Shown piece after piece: positions 1-10,120 of a DNA stretch of 64,000 nucleotides (positions are counted from its first letter, which is position 1; each line of letters begins with the position of its first letter). A program made the position numbers and the translations under genes. Origin of the DNA: Cellulomonas fengjieae (lineage in GTDB: Bacteria; Actinomycetota; Actinomycetes; Actinomycetales; Cellulomonadaceae). The stretch covers positions 2,108,001 through 2,172,000 of the forward strand of contig NZ_CP074404.1 of the NCBI RefSeq assembly GCF_018388465.1. Direction: 5' to 3'. The notes under the pieces are model-generated. The model ran no database searches. It worked only from the letters and a program-made list of their open reading frames with translations, and had not been told where the DNA came from.

Positions 1-1737
<1,737 letters not shown>

Positions 1738-1772
1738 CTCCCCTGCCCCTGCCCGCCGACCTGAGCCGACCC

Positions 1773-2303
1773 TCAGAACCGGTACGCCGTCTGGCCGTGC
1801 CCCCCGCCGAACGCGAGGACCTTGCCGGGCGCGAGCCGGTAGACGGGTGCGGTCTCGTCCGTCGCAGCCGCCTCGCTCGCCTCGACGAACCCCTGGCCGC
1901 GCACCTCGAACCTCCAGTCGTCGCCGTACTTGGCGAACCAGGCGTCGGCCAGCCGTTGCAGCCGGTCCGGGTCGGTCACCCGCGCGACCTCGCCCTCCAT
2001 CACCAGCTCGACCCCGCTGTCCCAGCGGCCGGCGCCCGTGGTCCCCGTGGTCACCGCGACGGACGGGTTGCCGTCGAGGTTGCGCACCTTCTGCTCCTGT
2101 GCCGTGGTGCAGAAGGCGAATGCCCCCTCGTGCCACACGCCCACCAGCGGGACGGCGTGCGGGCGCCCGTCGGCGCGGACCGTCACGATCCAGTAGAGGC
2201 CCGCGTCCTGAAGGCGGCGCTCGATGTCCGCCCACGGCGGTGGGGTGGCCGACGGGTCCCCGTACCGGGGGTCGATGACGCCGGTCGGTCCCGTCTGACT
2301 CAT
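1773..2303 (-). CDS. Pyridoxamine 5'-phosphate oxidase family (FMN/F420-type) protein
   Basis: 176 residues with the split-barrel flavin-binding fold: WIVTVRADGRPHAVPLVGVW near the N-terminus is the typical first strands, followed by CTTAQEQKVRNLDGNPSVAV. The family contains FMN- or F420-dependent oxidoreductases and biliverdin or pyridoxal-phosphate binders; the substrate here cannot be told. The start at 2303 is chosen because GGAGGA lies six bases upstream; the frame extends 36 codons further but without such a site. The gene is divergent from the LacI regulator, and a palindromic operator overlaps its predicted -35 box, so it may belong to that regulon. Confidence 0.82.
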   Translation of the reverse strand: MSQTGPTGVIDPRYGDPSATPPPWADIERRLQDAGLYWIVTVRADGRPHAVPLVGVWHEGAFAFCTTAQEQKVRNLDGNPSVAVTTGTTGAGRWDSGVELVMEGEVARVTDPDRLQRLADAWFAKYGDDWRFEVRGQGFVEASEAAATDETAPVYRLAPGKVLAFGGGHGQTAYRF

Positions 2304-2348
2304 GTGTCCTCCTGCGCTGCCGCACCGCGGCCCGGTACCGTTTTCTGC

Positions 2349-2377
2349 ACCTTTGTCCGCGGTGCTGCGCGTGTCAA
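2349..2377 (-). promoter_or_regulatory. Sigma70-type promoter for the PNPOx-family gene
   Basis: On the minus strand a perfect TTGACA (bases 2377-2372) is followed after 17 bases by AAAGGT (2354-2349). The -35 box overlaps the palindrome at 2374-2385, so LacI-type repressor binding would block it. The -10 box is weak (A at position 2 and T at position 6 only). Confidence 0.5.
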
Positions 2378-2385
2378 TCGATTGA
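2374..2385. promoter_or_regulatory. Putative LacI-family operator
   Basis: TCAATCGATTGA is a perfect 12-base palindrome with a central CG, the geometry bound by LacI-family dimers. It sits in the divergent region between the PNPOx-family gene and the LacI regulator, overlapping the predicted -35 box of the former and 70 bases upstream of the regulator start. Autoregulation plus control of the neighbour is the simplest reading. Confidence 0.6.
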
Positions 2386-2455
2386 GGTCGGCGCCCACCG
2401 GCGTGGGGCACGGCGGACTAGGGTTGGCGGGACCTGTGCTGGGAGGGGACTGTCC

Positions 2456-3442
2456 GTGCCACGGTTGACGAGTGCCGATGTGGCGCGTGAGAGCGGGGTT
2501 TCGCGAACGACCGTGAGCTACGTCCTGAACGGCAAGGACGGCGTCACGATCCCCGAGTCCACGCGCCAGCGCGTCCGCGACGCGGCCGCGCGGCTGGGCT
2601 ACACCCCCTCGGCTGCAGCCCGCACGCTGCGCTCCGGACGCAGCGACCTGGTCCTGTGCGTGGTGCCGGACTGGACGATCGGCCCGGTCATCGACACGCT
2701 GATCGACCACCTCACCACCCAGCTGGCCGAGCGCGGCCTCTCCGTCCTGGTGCACCAGGCCCGCGGTCCGCGGCCCCTCGCCGAGCTGTGGCGGGCCGTC
2801 ACCCCGCGGGCGGTGCTCGGGCTCTCGCCGTTCGCCGAGGACGATGCACGCGCCATGCGGCAGGCGGGCATCCGTGTGGTCGGCAGCACGCTGGACGAGG
2901 ATGCCGACCCCTGGACGTTCGCCGTCCCGCAGACCCGGATCGGCCAGCTGCAGGTCGAGCACCTCGCCGAGCGCGGTCACCGTGTGATCGGGTACGCCTC
3001 GCCCCGCGACGACCGCCTCGCCGCGTTCGCCGACCGGCGACTCGCAGGCGTCGTGCAGGAGTGCGAGCGCCTCGGCCTGCGCCCGCCCTCCGTGCAGGTC
3101 GTGGACCTCGACGTCCCCTCCGGTGCCGCGGCCGCACGCGAATGGCGCGCGAGCCCGGACCCGGTCACCGCCGTGGCCGCGTACAACGACGAGGTGGCCC
3201 TGGCCGTGCTGGCCGGCCTGCGGGCCGAGGGTCTGCGCACGCCGGACGACGTGGCGGTCATCGGCGTGGACGACATCCCGGCGGCCCGGCTCGCCGCACC
3301 GGCGCTGACCACCGTGTGGCAGGCCATCGACGCGCAGGCGAGCTACCTCGCCGCCGCCGTGCTCGCTGCGCTCGACGACGGGGTCGATCCCCCCGCGCTG
3401 CCGAGCGACGTCCTGCACGTCGTCGCACGGGACTCCACCTGA
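2456..3442 (+). CDS. LacI-family transcriptional regulator
   Basis: 328 residues. The N-terminus has the canonical LacI helix-turn-helix and hinge (ADVARESGVSRTTVSYVLNG), then a periplasmic-binding-protein-like effector domain (about 60-328) ending in the DDIPAARLAAPALTTV strand typical of the family. The GTG start follows GGGAGGGG. It is flanked by a xylanase on one side and a GH81 glucanase on the other, so a role in polysaccharide utilisation is likely, but the inducer is not deducible. A palindrome at 2374-2385 is its probable operator. Confidence 0.93.
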   Translation: MPRLTSADVARESGVSRTTVSYVLNGKDGVTIPESTRQRVRDAAARLGYTPSAAARTLRSGRSDLVLCVVPDWTIGPVIDTLIDHLTTQLAERGLSVLVHQARGPRPLAELWRAVTPRAVLGLSPFAEDDARAMRQAGIRVVGSTLDEDADPWTFAVPQTRIGQLQVEHLAERGHRVIGYASPRDDRLAAFADRRLAGVVQECERLGLRPPSVQVVDLDVPSGAAAAREWRASPDPVTAVAAYNDEVALAVLAGLRAEGLRTPDDVAVIGVDDIPAARLAAPALTTVWQAIDAQASYLAAAVLAALDDGVDPPALPSDVLHVVARDST

Positions 3443-3451
3443 CACGCGTGA

Positions 3452-3477
3452 CCCGGCGGCACGTCGGCGCCGCCGGG
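3452..3477. terminator. Bidirectional hairpin terminator
   Basis: Perfect 9-bp stem: CCCGGCGGC at 3452-3460 and GCCGCCGGG at 3469-3477 with an 8-base loop. It lies between the convergent ends of the LacI gene and the secreted GH81 gene. There is no U-tract, as is usual in high-GC actinobacteria. Confidence 0.65.
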
Positions 3478-3490
3478 CCACGAGGGTCCG

Positions 3491-6400
3491 CTACTGGAAC
3501 GTGAACCAGTTGAGGTTCATGAAGTCCGCCGGCTGTCCCGAGTCGAACGTCAGGTAGACGGTGTGGGTGCCCGTCGTGCCCTGGATGTTGGCCGGGATCG
3601 TCTGCCAGCTCTGCCAGCCGCCGGTGCTGGCGATGGCGAAGCTGCCGATGGACGGGCCCGTGAGGCTGTCCAGCCGGACGTTGACCAGCCCGCTGACCCC
3701 GCCCGCCGCTCCGGACGCGACCCGCGCGCTGAACGTGCGCCTCGGGGTGGTCCCGAAGTTCACGTTGTCGAACCGGAGGTGGTCGCCGTTGGCGATCCAG
3801 GCGACGTTCTCGCCGCCTCCGGTGTCGGACGTCGCCTCCTTGGCGACTCCCGCCATCCCGTTGTACGCCTCCGCCTGGATGCGCGACGTGGCGTCGACGC
3901 CTGTCGTCGCGGCCGCGGTGGTGACGGTCACCGCGCCGCTGGCGCCGGATCGGTTGCCCGCCGCGTCGTAGGCCCGGACGGTGAACGTGTACGCCGTCGA
4001 CGGCTGCAGCCCGGTCACCGCGAACGTGCGGCTCGCCGTCGTGCCGACGACGGTCGTGCCGCGCAGCACCTCGTAGCCGGCGACCCCGACGTTGTCGGTG
4101 GACGCGGACCACGCGAGCGTGGTCGCGCTCGACGTGGTGCCGGACGCGCCGAGGCCGGTGGGCCCGGACGGTGCCGTGGTGTCGCCGCCGCCTGCGGACG
4201 TGGTGACGGAGACCGCGGTGCTGCTCGAGGAGCGGTTCCCCGCGGCATCCAGGGCACGGACGGTGAACGAGTACGTCGTCGAGGCCGACAGCCCGGAGGC
4301 CGTGTAGCTGGTCCCGGACGCCGTGCCGACCACCGAGCCGTTGCGGAGCACCTCGTAGCCGCTGACGCCCACGTTGTCGGTGGACGCGGACCACGACAGG
4401 TTGGTGGAGCCGGCCGTCGTGCCCGAGGCGGTCAGGTTCCCGGGGGTCGTCGGAGCGGTCGTGTCCGTCGGCGCCGACGTGTTCGAGCTGGCCACCGAGC
4501 GCGCGGGCACGGCGAGCGTCACACCGTTGGAGAAGGTCACGGTGATCGCCGAGCCGCTCATGTTGGCCGCCTGGTACGTCCGGACGCCGTTCTTCACGAA
4601 CACCGCGTGCAGCGGGGTGTTCGCCGTGACGGACCGGTCGACCGTGCCGAGGCCGGACAGGTTCTTGAGCCAGTAGAACGTGTGCGCCCGGGACTCGCCC
4701 TCCTCGACCGCGTAGGTGCCCGCCTGGGAGCGGAACTGCGCGAGCGCGGTGGGGGCGTCCGCCAACGCCTGGAACTCCCAGATGATGTCCTGCCAGACCG
4801 TGGCCGGGCCGCCGTTGTTGCGTTCCAGCTCGGCGATGTTGCGCCCGATGTAGGACGGGTTGTACCCGAGGTACAGGTGTCCCGCCGTGCTCGGCAGCAG
4901 GTTGATGCCCTGGATCATCTCCGGCTCTGCGCTGAACCAGGTCGAGTAGGAGCCACCGTCACCCCAGACCATGCCGACCGTCGAGTGCCCGAACGCCGCG
5001 GGGAACGCTTCGTCGTCGGTGTCGAACCAGTAGTTCTCGATGGCCGACGCCTGGGTCGTGTACAGGTAGATGCCGAGGTCACGGACGGCCTTGTTGCCGG
5101 TCACCTGGCCCCACTGGATCAACCCGCTGGCGAAGTTCATGCCCTCGGACGACGACTCCTGGTTGTTCCCGGCGGCGAAGGCTCCGTGCCCGGAGGCCCA
5201 GTCGTGACCGGCATAGATGTCGAAGTCGCGCAAGAACGGGAAACGGGTGTCGGTGCGGTCCCAGTTCGCCGCGTCCTTGATGACGGTGTTGACCATGCCC
5301 CCGTAGGCGGACTCGGCCGCCCATGACGGGTCGAACTGCGCCACCGTGGCCGCGCCGACCACGTAGTAGCCGTAGTGGAAGTGGTGGTCGTTCAGGTCCG
5401 TGTCGGAGCCGTACGACGCGGGATAGCCGATGAGCGTCCCCCACGACGGGTTGTACCAGAACGACCGGGTGGTCTCTCCGGGTGACGCGGTCATCCAGTC
5501 CGTGAGCCGGGTCCGCATGGCGGCGACGAGGCTGTCGCGCGCCGAGGTGTTGCCGGTGAGGTTGGCCATGTGCGCGACCTGCGAGGCCCGCCCGAACGCC
5601 TTGCCCGTCCAGTACGTGTCATCGCCGAAGCCGGCGAACGGGTCTCCGGACGCCACCTGGGAGATGTAGCCGTTCAGCTGGTTGGCGTCCGCCGAACCCG
5701 CGGGGAAGCCCGTGTTGGCCAGCTGCGGCAGGACGCCGTTGAACGTCGAGACCGTCTGGAACTGCGAGCTGCCGACGACCACCCGCATCGGGCCGCGCGG
5801 TGAGACGTAGGAGTAGCCGCTGAGCGTGGCCCCGGTGAGGTGGTCACGCTGGTGCGGGTAGAGCGCGTAGACGGTGCCCGTGCCGGAGCCCTGGCGCGCG
5901 GTGGTCGTGAACGCGTACGTGGCCGTCATCTTGGCGGTGGCCTCGTTGTACGACCACGAGACCTTGGTGCCGGTCACGTGGTTGTGGGCGTACGGCGCGT
6001 ACGCGTTCAGCGCCGCGGTCCGGTCGGCGTTGCTGCTGCTCGACGACGTGGGCAGCACGGCGACGGAGAAGAACGACCCCCCGTACAGCGAGGAGCTGAT
6101 GGTGTTCCCGGACACCGTCCAGGTGGAGCCGGCCGGCCCGAACGCGGCGTAGTCGTGGCCGTTGATCGTGTAGCCGATCGCACCGTTGCCCGTCGACCAG
6201 ACGGTCGGCGCGGCCGTCCCGGTCAGGGTCGCGTTGCCGCCGGTCTTGGTCGCGTACACGAACGGCAGCCCGTGGCCGAACGTCGTGCGCAGGCTGCTGC
6301 CGCCGTTGCTCCACAGCTCGCTGACCGTCCAGTCGGAGTAGCCGTCGACCTTGCCGTCCGCCGTCAGCCCGGCGATGCCGAGCCGGAAGTCCTCGGCGTA

Positions 6401-6844
6401 GCCGTAGTGGTACTCCCCCACGCCGGTCGACGTGCCCGAGATGCTCGGCGTGGTCGGGTAGCTCACGCCGAGACCGTTGGTGAACGCGTGGAACGCGAGC
6501 GGGTGCGCCATGAGGTTCTCGGATACGGAGTCGCAGTTGAACTTGCGCCACAGCAGGGACGTCCACCAGTCGTTGGTGGGCAGGGCGCCCGCGGGAAAGT
6601 TCGACGTCACGTGCGCCCGCGGGTTGGTCACCGGGGTGTTGTTGCACTCGGTGGGCACCGCCCCGCCGGTCGGCGTGCCTTCCGCGTAGCTCCCCGAGCC
6701 GACCGGGACGGCCTCGGCGCGCGGCACCGGCAGCGCGATGGCCTGCACGAGGTACGCCAGCAGGGCGCCGACGGCGACCATGGCGACGAACCTGCGGCGG
6801 TGCGGTGCGCGCCGGCTCGAGAGCGGTTGTGCGTGTGCAGACAT
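3491..6844 (-). CDS. Secreted GH81 endo-beta-1,3-glucanase with two FN3 and a CBM6
   Basis: 1117 residues. Residues 1-45 are a signal peptide: arginine-rich start (RRAPHRRR), hydrophobic core and AEA cleavage site. The GH81 catalytic domain (about 55-780) has HHFHYGYYVVGAA and the NNQESSSEG motif, with Glu563 and Glu567 in the positions of the family's catalytic carboxylates. Two fibronectin type III repeats follow (about 795-882 and 888-975; both contain WSASTDNVGV), then a C-terminal CBM6 (about 982-1117), a module that binds beta-1,3-glucans and xylans in known members. The start at 6844 has GGAG nine bases upstream; a longer open frame lacks support. It should hydrolyse laminarin/curdlan-type glucan outside the cell. 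CRP-like palindromes lie about 250 bases upstream. Confidence 0.93.
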   Translation of the reverse strand: MSAHAQPLSSRRAPHRRRFVAMVAVGALLAYLVQAIALPVPRAEAVPVGSGSYAEGTPTGGAVPTECNNTPVTNPRAHVTSNFPAGALPTNDWWTSLLWRKFNCDSVSENLMAHPLAFHAFTNGLGVSYPTTPSISGTSTGVGEYHYGYAEDFRLGIAGLTADGKVDGYSDWTVSELWSNGGSSLRTTFGHGLPFVYATKTGGNATLTGTAAPTVWSTGNGAIGYTINGHDYAAFGPAGSTWTVSGNTISSSLYGGSFFSVAVLPTSSSSSNADRTAALNAYAPYAHNHVTGTKVSWSYNEATAKMTATYAFTTTARQGSGTGTVYALYPHQRDHLTGATLSGYSYVSPRGPMRVVVGSSQFQTVSTFNGVLPQLANTGFPAGSADANQLNGYISQVASGDPFAGFGDDTYWTGKAFGRASQVAHMANLTGNTSARDSLVAAMRTRLTDWMTASPGETTRSFWYNPSWGTLIGYPASYGSDTDLNDHHFHYGYYVVGAATVAQFDPSWAAESAYGGMVNTVIKDAANWDRTDTRFPFLRDFDIYAGHDWASGHGAFAAGNNQESSSEGMNFASGLIQWGQVTGNKAVRDLGIYLYTTQASAIENYWFDTDDEAFPAAFGHSTVGMVWGDGGSYSTWFSAEPEMIQGINLLPSTAGHLYLGYNPSYIGRNIAELERNNGGPATVWQDIIWEFQALADAPTALAQFRSQAGTYAVEEGESRAHTFYWLKNLSGLGTVDRSVTANTPLHAVFVKNGVRTYQAANMSGSAITVTFSNGVTLAVPARSVASSNTSAPTDTTAPTTPGNLTASGTTAGSTNLSWSASTDNVGVSGYEVLRNGSVVGTASGTSYTASGLSASTTYSFTVRALDAAGNRSSSSTAVSVTTSAGGGDTTAPSGPTGLGASGTTSSATTLAWSASTDNVGVAGYEVLRGTTVVGTTASRTFAVTGLQPSTAYTFTVRAYDAAGNRSGASGAVTVTTAAATTGVDATSRIQAEAYNGMAGVAKEATSDTGGGENVAWIANGDHLRFDNVNFGTTPRRTFSARVASGAAGGVSGLVNVRLDSLTGPSIGSFAIASTGGWQSWQTIPANIQGTTGTHTVYLTFDSGQPADFMNLNWFTFQ
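4080..4392. repeat. DNA-level duplication of the FN3 modules
   Basis: The stretch around 4085-4112 recurs near-identically about 280 bases on, at about 4367-4392; CACGTTGTCGGTGGACGCG-type sequence is shared. It encodes the same strand in both FN3 modules, so the modules arose by, or are homogenised through, recent duplication. Confidence 0.6.
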
Positions 6845-7089
6845 CCCGTGATCTCCGTTCGGTGGGGGCACGCAGCGACCGGCCGCTACAGCCCGAGGGC
6901 GTGGCGTGGCCGTCCGCCGGCGGCCGAGGTGCACGGGACGTCAGGTGGGGCGCGACGCTGCGCTCGACCTGTCTGCAGTGCTGCCATGCGTGGGAGCCAC
7001 GCGTCGGTGGAGGTCCCGGTGCGGGGGCACCGAGGACCGCGTCGTGCGAGTCGGCCCCGCAGGTGCCTCGCCGGTGAGGAACCGCGCGG

Positions 7090-7118
7090 GTGACTCGTGT
7101 CACTACCGTGTGATCACA
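7090..7118. promoter_or_regulatory. CRP/GlxR-like palindrome pair
   Basis: GTGACTCGTGTCAC (7090-7103) fits the GTGA-N6-TCAC core of CRP/GlxR-family sites. Six bases further lies a second perfect palindrome, TGTGATCACA (7109-7118), with the same half-sites at shorter spacing. Both are about 250 bases upstream of the secreted GH81 start. CRP-like catabolite control of glucanase genes is the inferred role. Confidence 0.45.
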
Positions 7119-7195
7119 GGGTGCGTCGACCGACGACCAAAGTCAAGCGGAACCTCACTGCCGATGGCCCGTCCGATACGCGTGGGCACGACGAC

Positions 7196-7220
7196 GCCCG
7201 CTCCCCTGCGGGGAACGGGC
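7196..7220 (-). terminator. Hairpin terminator of the GT2-adaptor-GH81 operon
   Basis: GCCCGCTCCCC (7196-7206) pairs with GGGGAACGGGC (7210-7220): an 11-bp stem with one mismatch and a 3-base loop, starting about 19 bases past the stop codon of the membrane-anchored GH81 gene. No U-tract. Confidence 0.65.
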
Positions 7221-7238
7221 GCCGTGGGGTGCCGCAGG

Positions 7239-9392
7239 TCAGCCGACCGGTCGTGCCTTCGCCGACGCGATGAAGGCGAGCATCGCCGACCGCGAGCTGC
7301 CGTCGTCGACGGCCACGTCCGGGAGGCTCGTCGCCTCCGTCCACGCAGCTGCCGCGTCGTCCGGGCCGGCCAGGGCCCGGTACATCAGCAGGTAGCCGCC
7401 GAACTGCACGCCGTACCCACCGGGGGTGGCCTCCTCGACGGACGCCCGGATCCGCTCCGGGTCCACCCCTGTGGCCATCGCGGTCTGCACCGGCCCCATC
7501 GGGATGAGCTGGATGCCCAGGATGGCGTTGGGCTCGGGGCTGAACCAGGTGGCGTAGTCCCGCTTGCCGCCCCAGTTGAGCGACATCATCGTGTGCTCGA
7601 AGCCCTCGAACTGCTCGAGGTCCGGCGCCGTCCAGTAGGTCCGAGCGGTCAGGGCCTCCGTCGACGCGAGCCACGTGGCCTGCGTCTCGAGCTCGGGCTG
7701 GGCCGAGGCCCGCGCCCACAGGCCGAGGCCGTTCCAGGCCGTGACCGCCTCCGAGGACGACTCCTGGTTGTTCCCGTCCGCGAACGGGGACGTCCCGGAC
7801 GCCCACGAGTGGCCGGCGTACGGGTCGAACGCCCGCAGCTGCGGCAGCTCGTCGGAGGGCAGAGCCGCTGCGATGTCCTGCGCGAGCAGGTTCATCACCG
7901 GTGCGAGCTCGTCCGCGAGCGACGCGTCGTCCTGCGCCAGCAGGCCCGCCGCCGCCAGGAAGTAGCCGTAGTGGAAGTGGTGGTCGTTGAGCTCTTCCGA
8001 ACCGAACGAGGGCGTGAGCCCGATGACGGAGCGTGCCGTCTCGTCGTAGACCACGCAGCGCGCGTCCCGCTCCGCGCAGCCGTCCGGCTGCGCCCACTCC
8101 CGCAGGGCGTCGACGGTGGTCGACCTGAGGTCGGCCACGACGTCGGGCACGCCGAGCTGCTCCCCGAGCACCACCAGCGAGGCCGCCCGGTTCAGCGCCT
8201 TGCCCCCGAAGTACGTGTCCGACGGGAACGCGGGGGTCGCTGCGACGTCCGCCGCGAGCGCGTCGACGATCGCGGTGCGCTCGTCCTTCGAGATGCCGTC
8301 CAGGTCCAGCTCGGCGGCCGCGGGCAGCGCGGGGGCGAACGACGTCAGGCTGGACCCGGCGCACAGCTCCAGGTCTCCGTACACGCTCGGGTACGCGCCC
8401 AGCCCGCAGTCCCGGCGCGGCTGGTCACCCGCGTTGTGGTGCGGCATGAGCACGTACGCCGTCGGCGTCCCGCCTGCCGTGAGATAGGTCAGGGTGGTCC
8501 GTGCGACCGTCTCGTCCACGCCGTAGCTCACCTCGACCCCGGTGACGGGGTCGGCGGCGGCGGAGCGCAACGTGGCCTCGGCAGCCGCGCTCGCGTCGGG
8601 GGGCAGCGCGTACCAGGAGGCGCTCTGGCCGGCGCTCAGTGTCGTCGACCCACCGTCGGTGGTCCCGCCGACCAGCCCCCACTGCGATGTGCCGGCGTCC
8701 GCGGTCGCCGCGCCGCCATCCCCCGCCTCGAAGCTGCCGCCGGAGACGGCGGAGCTCAGGGTCAGGTCCTTCTGTGCCGTGAGGCTGACGAACGGTGAAC
8801 CCGCCGCCAGGACCACCCGACCGAGCACCTCGCCGGCACCGTCGAGCAGGTCGATCGTGACGCTCACCGGGTCGGCGGCGCTGATCTGCGCGGACGTCGC
8901 GCCCGCGTCCACGGTCACGGCCGGGACGTGCGGCGCGATGACGACCTTGGCGTCGACCGTCGGGTCGGGCAGCCCGAGCGTGAAGCCCGAGCCCGTGAGG
9001 CCGAACGACAACGGCTCGGCGAACACCGGCTGCGGCTGGTCACCGAACACCAGGCCGCTGTACCAGCGGTTGCTGGGCGGGACCACGCCCGGCGCGAGCC
9101 GCACCGGGTCGATCTTGGCCACCGGTTCGGCGGGCACCGCGGCGACGAGAGCCGCGGGGTCCACCTCCGGCGGTGTCGCGTCGGACGGACCGCTGACGTC
9201 CGCGTCCGGGGCGGAGCCGGGAGCCGCGCCGTCGGTAGGTGCCGAGTCGTCGCCGGCCCACGGGGCGACCGCCACGAGCACCGCGACGAGCGCGACGGCC
9301 ACCGCCACTGCGGTACCGACGATCCACCACCGCCGTCGCGACGTCGGCGGGGGTCGGACATCGGTCAGGTGTTCTGTCATGCGAGTCGTCAT
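7239..9392 (-). CDS. Membrane-anchored GH81 beta-1,3-glucanase of the glucan synthase operon
   Basis: 717 residues. A short cytoplasmic N-terminus with RRRWW precedes one transmembrane helix (about 23-45) and no cleavage site is obvious, so it looks like a type II membrane protein with an Asp/Pro-rich spacer. The GH81 domain (about 105-710) has NDHHFHYGYFLAAAG and NNQESSSE with Glu544/Glu548 at the catalytic positions. Unlike the secreted GH81 nearby it has no FN3 or CBM. Its start ATG overlaps the stop of the adaptor gene (ATGA) and has GGGAGGG upstream, so it is translationally coupled to the GT2 operon. By analogy with the GH8 enzyme of cellulose operons (BcsZ), it may trim or edit a newly made beta-1,3-glucan; that role is inferred. 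Confidence 0.88.
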   Translation of the reverse strand: MTTRMTEHLTDVRPPPTSRRRWWIVGTAVAVAVALVAVLVAVAPWAGDDSAPTDGAAPGSAPDADVSGPSDATPPEVDPAALVAAVPAEPVAKIDPVRLAPGVVPPSNRWYSGLVFGDQPQPVFAEPLSFGLTGSGFTLGLPDPTVDAKVVIAPHVPAVTVDAGATSAQISAADPVSVTIDLLDGAGEVLGRVVLAAGSPFVSLTAQKDLTLSSAVSGGSFEAGDGGAATADAGTSQWGLVGGTTDGGSTTLSAGQSASWYALPPDASAAAEATLRSAAADPVTGVEVSYGVDETVARTTLTYLTAGGTPTAYVLMPHHNAGDQPRRDCGLGAYPSVYGDLELCAGSSLTSFAPALPAAAELDLDGISKDERTAIVDALAADVAATPAFPSDTYFGGKALNRAASLVVLGEQLGVPDVVADLRSTTVDALREWAQPDGCAERDARCVVYDETARSVIGLTPSFGSEELNDHHFHYGYFLAAAGLLAQDDASLADELAPVMNLLAQDIAAALPSDELPQLRAFDPYAGHSWASGTSPFADGNNQESSSEAVTAWNGLGLWARASAQPELETQATWLASTEALTARTYWTAPDLEQFEGFEHTMMSLNWGGKRDYATWFSPEPNAILGIQLIPMGPVQTAMATGVDPERIRASVEEATPGGYGVQFGGYLLMYRALAGPDDAAAAWTEATSLPDVAVDDGSSRSAMLAFIASAKARPVG

Positions 9393-10120
9393 CGGAAGAG
9401 CCCTCCCACATAGTCCTTCACGGAGGCCGCGGTTCGCGTGACCAGCCCGTCGTTGTCGAGCTGCAGCTCGGCCGTCACCGGGGTGCCGGCCGAGACGAGC
9501 CCCTTCTGGGCGCCGTCGCGCAGCGAGTCGCCCGTGAGGGTGAGGACGGCCTGGGCCTGACCCGCGGCGGTCTGCACGTCCACCTCGGACACGTACGCGG
9601 TGATCTCGCTCTGGTTCGGCAGCACCACGGTCACGGAGGCGTCGTCCGCCACCCGCGCGTACTCCTTCGGGGTGAGGGTGTACTCGGCCTGCACGTACAG
9701 CGTGTTCGCGCGCTGCACCCTGGCCAGCTCGGTCGCCGACTGGACGAACGTCCCCCGCTCGGAGGCGATGTCCGTGACGACGCCGTCGCCCGTCGCGAGC
9801 ACGACGAGGCGGCCCTCGGCGTCGATCTGCGTGGCCTCCGTCGAGGCGCGCGCGAAGCCGTTGTCGACGTCGTACTGCAACGTCGCGGAGTCGATCACGA
9901 ACAGCTGCTGGCCCGTCGTCACCTCGTCCCCCACCTCGACGAGCTGGTCGACGACCAGGCCGGAGTAGGGCGTGCCGACGCCGTAGGACTTGGCGAGGAT
10001 CTGTGCGGAGTCGCTCGTGGCGACGCCGCGGGACTCGTTGAGCTGGTAGGTGGCCCAGGCGGCCAGGACGAGCACGATGATCGTGCCGACAGCCAGTCGG
10101 ATACGGCTGCTCCAGGTCAT
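9389..10120 (-). CDS. HlyD-like membrane fusion (adaptor) protein
   Basis: 243 residues: one N-terminal transmembrane helix (about 7-24), then a biotinyl-lipoyl-like hairpin (YSGLVVDQLVEVGDEVTTGQ) and a beta-barrel extracytoplasmic domain, the short form of HlyD-family adaptors. ATG at 10120 follows GGAGGTG and overlaps the stop of the GT2 gene (ATGA); its own stop overlaps the GH81 start. In Gram-positive beta-glucan synthase loci a membrane fusion protein accompanies the GT2 enzyme, which is the best parallel. Likely role: extracellular partner of the synthase, guiding or gating the emerging chain. Confidence 0.85.
   Translation of the reverse strand: MTWSSRIRLAVGTIIVLVLAAWATYQLNESRGVATSDSAQILAKSYGVGTPYSGLVVDQLVEVGDEVTTGQQLFVIDSATLQYDVDNGFARASTEATQIDAEGRLVVLATGDGVVTDIASERGTFVQSATELARVQRANTLYVQAEYTLTPKEYARVADDASVTVVLPNQSEITAYVSEVDVQTAAGQAQAVLTLTGDSLRDGAQKGLVSAGTPVTAELQLDNDGLVTRTAASVKDYVGGLFR

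Larger units (their letters stand above)
6845..7238. other. Intergenic region upstream of the secreted GH81 gene
   Basis: 394 bases between two minus-strand genes. It holds the terminator hairpin of the upstream gene at 7196-7220 and two palindromes at 7090-7118; no convincing -35/-10 pair and no gene was found. Confidence 0.6.
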
